A stretch of 64,000 nt of DNA from contig NC_067196.1 in the NCBI RefSeq assembly GCF_000699445.3, forward strand, positions 84,992,364 to 85,056,363, in the 5' to 3' direction. Made by a program: the position numbers and the translations under genes. Shown piece after piece: positions 50,601-59,600 of the stretch (the first letter of the stretch is position 1; every line of letters starts with the position of its first letter). The notes under the pieces are model-generated. The model saw only the letters and a program-made list of their open reading frames with translations, did not search any database and was not told the origin of the DNA. This DNA comes from Schistosoma haematobium (lineage: Eukaryota > Platyhelminthes > Trematoda > Strigeidida > Schistosomatidae).

Positions 50601-53600
50601 GCCGAGGGTGAGAAGAATCAGACACGAGGGGTCCACCTAGGGGATTTGGAAAACCCTGATTCGAAGACAATCGTGCGCATGGGCTCTAGGATCCTGAGGG
50701 AACAAACGGTATATGAACCTATTTGTTGGACACCGGCTATTATGGAATTGCGTCTCCTAACGTTGCTCCGCTGCATTGTGGACTACATCTCTGGGTCAAA
50801 GGCTCGATGTGGCCCCCTAAGAAAACCACCTGTTTCGGTTTCGGAGCCCGGGTAGTATTCCAGCCCTCACAAAAATTAAATAATGAAGTATGGCGCACAT
50901 ATATTCGATGCTTCCTTGTATCAATATTTATTTGTTTTAATAATTAAATAAATTCGTAAATATCGACTCATGAGGAAAGCTATTAACAACTCTAAACAGG
51001 AAATCTGATCAAATCACAGATGTCTTAAGAAATATTGGATAGGCTTATGTGTATAATCAACCAGTGTAAAAGAAAATTTACAAAAGGTTGAAAAAATTAT
51101 GGGGGAAATAACACGGTTTAGTTATTATGAAGTTGTAAAGAACATTATCCTTAAACGACAGTGATTGTAGTCAACAATACTTTGATTCAATAACAATTTT
51201 TAGAAAAAAAAATCCCATTAAACAAAACATTAAATCATACTTCATAATCATAAGTTAAGTCAACTTTTGGACCTAATAAAAAGACTTCCAAATCGTTATG
51301 TATCCAACATTTGCGTAGACGTGCATTCAACAAAGGTGCCTCAAAACGTGGATTAGTACCAATTAATAATACTAGATCAGCATCTTCTATACCAGTAATA
51401 CGACTGTTGAATAAATAATTACTACGTAGATCCGTACTAGAAAATATAAAAAAATTAATGATATTAATTAATAAATAGTTCATACAAAATATTAGGTGAA
51501 AAATTTGATTTAAAATGATCTGATATATCCCGTTGTTGATATTTTGAGTGATTATGATTAGTCTTAGGCTTGCTTAAATATCTGGGCTACATGTCCCTGA
51601 TATCTAGGTATTTGAACAAGTTGTCTGTTTTTTTGCTTTAACACATTATTCTGTTTATTAATCGCATAAACTATTTCAGGCGCGTTTATGAAAAATTTAC
51701 GACCTTTCGCTGTTACTTACTTACTTACGCCTGTTACTCCTAATGGAGCATAGGCTGCCGACCAGCATTCTCCAACCCACTCTGTCCTGGGCCTTCCTTT
51801 CCAGTTATATCCAATTTTTGTTCATTCTTCTCATGTCTGTCTCCATTTCTCGGCGTAATGTGTTCTTTGGTCTCCCTCTTTTTCTTTGGCCTTGAGGAAT
51901 TCCATGTGAGGGTTTGCCTTGTGACGCAGTTCGGTGCTTTCTTCAATGTGTGTTCTATCCACTTCCAGCGCTTCTTCCTGTTTTCTTCCTCCGCTGGGAT
52001 ATGGTTTGTCCTCTTCTATAGTAAGTTGTAGCTGATAGTGTCTGACCAACAGATTCGAAGTAACTCCGCCTGGAGCCCCTCTGTGGCTATTACCGGTCCC
52101 AAGCCCGGATAAAAGAGGAGGGTTGGGCATGGAGTTAGCGACCTCACCCCGTAGAAAACTAACTCGCTAAAAAAACGCTAACCAGAAAAATTTATTCAAA
52201 CCACCTATCGCTGTACAAGCTACAAAAAAGTACAATCAGAGATATCGTGGTGACTGGCAATTGAAAAGAATGAACATTATTCAGATGTCGATTACTGAAC
52301 TGCTAACATCTAATTGGAGATCACTCAATATTTATCGTCAGGATCGATCAAGAAATAAGAAAAGGAAACTTGTTGAAATACTTTGTGCTAAGAATTCTAT
52401 ATTGTACAACAAATATAGTATTGGATAAAGCCAATAATATGTGTAAAAGTGGGTGACTATTTGGACTCAATAGTTAAGGGGACAACGCCTTGGGCGCTCA
52501 AAGAGAAAGGTACTGAGTTTAAGCCACGAAATGAATGTTAACCCTGATATGCAGGTACATCCAGCTGGTGAATTCTGAACAGAACGAAATATACGTCCTA
52601 AATACCACTACTAGTCATGTATTCCATTTATTCTGTGAGTTTAAAATGTTAAATTTTATTTAGTTAAGGTAATAAAAGCTGCAAAACATTTGAATTGTAT
52701 TATTCCTACCCGATTATTTTTTTATTGATGAAAAGTGGGGATGAAAATACTTTTTTTGATTGCAGTTTGTTATAAGTTTCAACTCAATAAAGTATTTTAT
52801 GGTAAGCCTTTACTTAGAAGACATTACTAATCAACTAAATCCCTACGCTAAATCCGTGATTTCAGTTAGGAGATAGAATTCTAAAGTAGTAAATATCAAG
52901 GAGACATACAATTTACTTTCGTAATCATCGAATGAGATTCATCATGTTACATCACATATGGTAATCAATAATTGAACTTTATAAGATACTGATTTTTGAG
53001 ATTATTTCAAGCTTTGATTCACTGATTTTTTGTTGGGTTTTTTTAAAAACTACACATTATATTCCTTATAAATGGTTGCTACACTTCCCGGTATTATTTT
53101 TATTTTAACTACTGTGCTATTCTTTTATTAATTTATTTTCTAGCAGTACTACGTATCAGCTTAGTTTTTCACTTTACAAAAGTAAAGCGAACCAAAGGGA
53201 AAAACGGTAGTAGTGTTTTTTTGACGAATGAAGTGAAAACTAAGTGCTGAGAATGGTTCAAAAAGGGCAGTGAAATACAATTAAAACTCAAGATTTATTG
53301 AAAAGTCAACAATTATTCATTTTACGCTACTGTAACTGATTTTTTCGTCATATTTTCCAAGGTTTCAAATCTTTGAGAGCCGATTACCTTGTGGTTGTTA
53401 ACCATAGGAGCTATACTTCTCTACACACTTCAATTTAACACTAATTAATTACAAAACACCAACTCTATGCTTTTATTTCACTTCCTCTCCGTTAGCTCTT
53501 TTTTTTCTCTACTGCTATGCCAATTACCATTACATTTCGGTGTGAAGAATAACTGAGGTTACACATGTGACGCATGTCCGCTTACCATTAGTCGGCAAAT

Positions 53601-56600
53601 TATTGCATAATCATTCATCGATTTACCATTTTACCATATACCCAATGTTCGATTTCGACTAAATTTTGCTAGTTCTTCGAAAAAAATTGTAGTCTAAAAC
53701 TAACAATCTTAGAATGTATTTTTTTATTTTTCTAACCTAAATTTCCTAATTCAATTTAACCAATTACACTATCGAAAAAAAGCTTGCAGAATTACCTATT
53801 TGTTGGAAAACTTTCTTCAGTACAAACTAGTTCAGAATTCAATCGATTAATTAAATCTTTCAATGCTATCATTGATTCAGCATCAGCGAATGGTCCGACA
53901 AGTCCAGCCACCTGATTTGCTCGAGGTATGCCTCCTTCAGATGATCCAAGTATAGGAAGTAACTTTTCCGCAATTTTAATCAGTACATCTTCCCATGTAC
54001 TTTCGCTTAATTTGTCAAATTTTTTTAAAAATGGAACAACCAACCGTTGTCTGTTTAAACCATCATACGAGAATCTAGACTTATCAGCTAACCATTCTTC
54101 ATTCACATCCTAAAGAGGAGGAGTTAAGGAGAAAAAAGATAGTATATTGAATATTTTTAGAAAGAGACAAAGTTCACGGTCAAACTAAACAAGAATGGGG
54201 ATTTTGTTGTCGATAGTATTATTACTATTATTATCGGAAAATTGTCAATAATGAAACTACAAGCCAACTGTAATGCACAATCCATGACTACGTATTATGT
54301 ACGTTGCTTCATTTTGACATTTGTCTAAAAAATTTAACCAGAAGAAATTACTTACTTATGAGTAAGCTGAAAAGTTATTAAGACAAAAATAGATACTGTT
54401 TGCTTTAACCCCTGGAGCAATGGGCATTGATAAGCAGCGATGAGAAATTTCAAAGACGAAATATTTATTCAGTGTTTTTTTCTTTTCAGCGGTTGCCTAG
54501 TTGATGAAGTCAGTTCATCATGATGATTAGACTCAGCAATCTAAGATTTATTCTTACAATGAGATTGTTTTAAAGAGAGCAAGAACAAAGATTGGTGCAG
54601 AATAATATGAATTCATTTTATTTCGTTAGGTTCTCATCAGCTGCTTACAACCTAAATTATTTGAAATTCAACATTATTACAGATATTGACATATTTAGAC
54701 ATAAGAGTGTGATTAAGGATCAATACATGTGTATGATGATGTAACAAGCAAAGATTCAGATAGAGTTAATGAGCTCATTAAATGTTTGATTCGAATAAAT
54801 AAATAAATAAAGTTAGAGAGGGAAAGTTCTGGAACATTGAAATAGTGATTAGAATTCATGAAAATAGAATAATGGTAATAAAGAAAATATGAATTGAAAT
54901 CAATCATTTATGTATGATGTAATTTATACTTCAGAAAGAGTTGCAATAATGATGCAATAAATAAATAAATAGGAGCAAATGAATAGAAAGAGTGGGGGTT
55001 ATTGTTACCAGGGTAAAGAAAGATTTATTACTGTCTCTTTTTTTTATACATAGATCTGGTTTTAAACGTTTGATTGCTAACGCTTCAGCGAATTTCAAAA
55101 GGTTGGAGTTTGATTGTTTGTTAATCACCTTGAAGGACTTCAGTATATCAGCTTTATGTCCTGTATCAAGGTGATGTCTTGCGATAGCACTGTTGAATGC
55201 GTTCAATCCATTTAACCTTAAACTTTTCGGAATATGTTCTTTGAATCGGACGTAGGCTCTCCTTTCTGTTCTACCAATGTAACTGCTTTGGCAGGTACAT
55301 GTAAATTTGTATACACAGTTGGTGGTAACATGAAAGGGATACCTGTCGACCTTTGATTGTGTCAAAGAACATGTTGTTTTGGACAGGACAATCAATTTCG
55401 CTGCAGGATAAGTTCTTGTCAGTGCAGTTTTTAGTCTCATATTGATTGATCCTGTGACATCGTCACCTTTGAATTGAAGTTTAATAAAAATAGGCTTTTT
55501 ATTTGCTGTAATTTCTTTCGGCTTTTGAACTTCACATTTGCCGTATTTCTCAATAAATTTCAGTGGGTATCCGTTATTCTTTAAACATTTTTTTTAACAT
55601 TCATAACTTCCTCTTCTAGTGTATCGGAAGTACATATTCTTTCTGTTCTGTAAAACAGTGTTTTGACCAGTGCCTTTTTTGTAACTGATTGGACAAAAGC
55701 TATTGAAATTAAGATAACTACCATTCCATGTGTCTTTCTTATAAACTGAACGTTGAACTGTACCATCTTTTCTTCTTTTCATCGCGATATCGAGAAAATG
55801 GAACTTGTTTTCTTTTTCATGTTCCATAGTGAAATGGATATTCGGATGTGCTTCGTTGAAAAACTCTAGCAGATTTATTGCATGTTGTTTATTATAATAT
55901 ACGATGAAGGTATCATCAACATATCTCGAATAATACGTCAAATTAAAGAGTTGCACCCAGTTAGTGAAGAAAAGAAAGGCTGGTTTAAATCTAAACTAGT
56001 CGATATTGCAAACCAATATCTTGTTTCACCCGCACCACAGTCTAAGCTTTTATCCAAAGACCACCAAACAGCATTACGAAATATTAAACGAAATGACGAT
56101 ATAATGATATTACGGTCAGACAAAGGCTCAAGTGTTGTTCTAATGAACAAAACAGATTATGTTTTTTAAGATGAAGTCCATCTTGAATGACCATATGAGA
56201 TTCAAGTTAGAGAAAAGTAACAAAGATTTAACTGATTCCATTGAGAAAAGAATCACCAAAGTACTCAGAGATCTTCTGAAAAAGAAGATGATCGATAACT
56301 CTACTTACAATAATCTACGACCTCGTGGGTCTCGTTTGCCCCACATGTATGGATTACCGAAAATACATAAACAAGGTTATCCTCTTAGACCTATTTTGTC
56401 AATGATCAATTCACCATACCACAAAGTTGCACGATGGTTGGCAGATAAGTTAGAACCAGTGCGTCAACGATTAGCCACCTATACACTAAAGGATTCATTT
56501 GTATTTGCTGACAGCATGAATCACATAAATATTGCCGGTAAGTTTATGGTTTCTTTTGATGTAACATCTTTGTTTGCAAAAATATCACTTCTTGAGACCA

Positions 56601-59600
56601 TAGACATAATTTGTCAACATTCTGACATCCTACCTCTACCAGTACCAGAATTTAAACGACTATTACTCATTTGTACAAAAGATGTTCAGTTCCAGTTCAA
56701 CGATATCATATACAAACAAATCGATGGTGTAGCGATGGGAAGTCCGTTAGGTCCTGTCCTAGCAGATATTTTCATGGCTAACCTCGAAAGAACCAAACTC
56801 AAACGAGCGATTGATGAAATGACGTATTATTCGAGATATGTTGATGATACCTTCATCGTATATTATAATAAACAACATGCAATAAATCTGCTAGAGTTTT
56901 TCAACGAAGCACATCCGAATATCCATTTCACTATGGAACATGAAAAAGAAAACAAGTTCCATTTTCTCGATATCGCGATGAAAAGAAGAAAAGATGGTAC
57001 AGTTCAACGTTCAGTTTATAAGAAAGACACATGGAATGGTAGTTATCTTAATTTCAATAGCTTTTGTCCAATCAGTTACAAAAAAGGCACTGGTCAAAAC
57101 ACTGTTTTACAGAACAGAAAGAATATGTACTTCCGATTCACTAGAAGAGGAAGTTATGAATGTTAAAAAAAATGTTTAAAGAATAACGGATACCCACTGA
57201 AATTTATTGAGAAATACGGCAAATGTGAAGTTCAAAAGCCGAAAGAAATTACAGCAAATAAAAAGCCTATTTTTATTAAACTTCAATTCAAAGGTGACGA
57301 TGTCACAGGATCAATCAATATGAGACTAAAAACTGCACTGACAAGAACTTATCCTGCAGCGAAATTGATTGTCCTGTCCAAAACAACATGTTCTTTGACA
57401 CAATCAAAGGTCGACAGGTATCCCTTTCATGTTACCACCAACTGTGTATACAAATTTACATGTACCTGCCAAAGCAGTTACATTGGTAGAACAGAAAGGA
57501 GAGCCTACGTCCGATTCAAAGAACATATTCCGAAAAGTTTAAGGTTAAATGGATTGAACGCATTCAACAGTGCTATCGCAAGACATCACCTTGATACAGG
57601 ACATAAAGCTGATATACTGAAGTCCTTCAAGGTGATTAACAAACAATCAAACTCCAACCTTTTGAAATTCGCTGAAGCGTTAGCAATCAAACGTTTAAAA
57701 CCAGATCTATGTATAAAAAAAAGAGACAGTAATAAATCTTTTTTTACCCTGGTAACAATAACCCCCACTCTTTCTATTCATTTGCTCCTATTTATTTATT
57801 TATTGCATCATTATTGCAACTCTTTCTGAAGTATAAATTACATCATACATAAATGATTGATTTCAATTCATATTTTCTTTATTACCATTATTCTATTTTC
57901 ATGAATTCTAATCACTATTTCAATGTTCCAGAACTTTCCCTCTCTAACTTTATTTATTTATTTATTCGAATCAAACATTTAATGAGCTCATTAACTCTAT
58001 CTGAATCTTTGCTTGTTACATCATCATACACATGTATTGATCCTTAATCACACTCTTATGTCTAAATATGTCAATATCTGTAATAATGTTGAATTTCAAA
58101 TAATTTAGGTTGTAAGCAGCTGATGAGAACCTAACGAAATAAAATGAATTCATATTATTCTGCACCAATCTTTGTTCTTGCTCTCTTTAAGATAATAAAG
58201 GGAACTATGTGTATGAAATGAGATTGTTATTTTGCATAGTATCACGTCATATTGCATTTTATAGAATTCGCTGATTTCTTAACAACGATTAATAAAAGAC
58301 AAATGCAAATCCAGTTGGAAGAGTGTGAGGACGGCCCGCGATGGTCTCAAGGGAGCTATGAGAGAGCCGAAGACATTCTATCCAATCATATTTCTGAAGA
58401 ACATGACAGAATCTTGACGTGTAGTTTTCTGATCGGACAAACACTCATAACCATTGCATGACGACTGGATGATTGTAATGATAACTCCATCTTTACTGAA
58501 AACTTTAAATACCTAGGTGTTTTGTACCATATTTGAAACTGTTTGGAATAAGATTCCTTGCCGCTCGTCTTCTTTCTTCTAACTTGAGACTTGGAGTGTT
58601 CTAGAGTTCGAGTGCTCAAGTTGTACGCGGTATAGAAGTTCTACATATAGCAGAGTTTGTTTCAGACATCCACTCACGCAGACAGACAGTAAGAGGTGCA
58701 ACATCGAGAAAGGGTTCCCAGCCTATTCAAAATACTACACATTGGAAGTGTTAATATAACTCAGAACAGATTGAACAGTGTGACAAGGAGGCAGGTAATG
58801 GGTAAAATATTAAGTGTACAGACACACACACATGCACATAGATGTATACACATATAACTACGAGGGAGGTATATGTACTGAAAGTCAAAATTTCTCATGA
58901 AAAGAATAGTTATTAGGAAGATAAAAACGACTTAGAAGTCACATGCTATCTGAGTTATTAAAATTTTTCCAGAAGCTAGAATGAATCATGAGTGTAATAG
59001 TTAGCGATCAGTGATCCAAATAATGACGAAACCTATGGTATATCTGAAACTGTGTAGATCGAAATACTAAAAACGTCAGAAAATAGCTGTCGTATATTCT
59101 CATAAAAAGAGGAAACTCGATAACTATAACTAGTAGACCTACTGATAGCATACGTACAGGGTTAAATAAACATCCAGAGTGATAAGAAACTAAAGAATTA
59201 CATATCTATTCACTGAATTATCGTACAGTCTCAGCAAAATGCAAGCATTACAGTTAAGAATAAAAGAATATAAACTGGCTAACTTTCAACATTCCGTTGT
59301 GTATTATCACTATTTGATTAGAATGGAATTAGGAACATATAGGGATAGTCACTTAATCATGGAAACATTTTGGTCCACTAAACTTCAAATTATTGTTATC
59401 GATTATTAGTTGCACGTTTAGTTGTAGCCACTTAACGGGGTCAGTAAGAAGAGGTGACATTTGTAATGACTTTTAAAATATAGATTGTTACTCAGAATAA
59501 AACGTTTAACAACCCATAACTAACTTCGTTCAACCTTGGGATTATTCTTAAAACTTGATTTGTACGCATAGAGACTACAATGTTTGCACCCAATGCATCC

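Larger units (their letters stand above)
56820..58190 (+). repeat. PLE inverted repeat, right arm
   Basis: Begins at tgacgtattattcgag in the RT catalytic region ([10 protein letters not shown]) and ends ctctctttaa. The spacer between the arms is 879 bp of unique PLE RT sequence. Confidence 0.9.
54570..58216 (+). mobile_element. Penelope-like element (PLE) with inverted terminal copy
   Basis: Right part 55941-58216 is a plus-strand PLE: RT coding region, GIY-YIG endonuclease, 3' UTR. Left part 54570-55940 is a minus-strand copy of its 3' half, 1371 bp, almost identical to 56820-58190. Flanked by aatgagattgtt at 54558-54569 and 58217-58228, so the palindrome entered as a unit. The right end has an extra 26 bp missing from the left arm. 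PLEs are known for inverted or tandem partial copies; schistosome PLEs have been named Cercyon. It sits in an NDUFS1 intron. Confidence 0.9.

Noticed and set aside
54570..58190. Head-to-head duplication of host sequence or assembly collapse as the origin of the palindrome
   Set aside because: The arms contain only PLE sequence and a TSD encloses the whole, which favours a single insertion; an assembly problem cannot be fully excluded.
58252..58461. 69-codon ORF after the PLE
   Set aside because: Lies inside an NDUFS1 intron on the opposite strand; no motif or supporting context.
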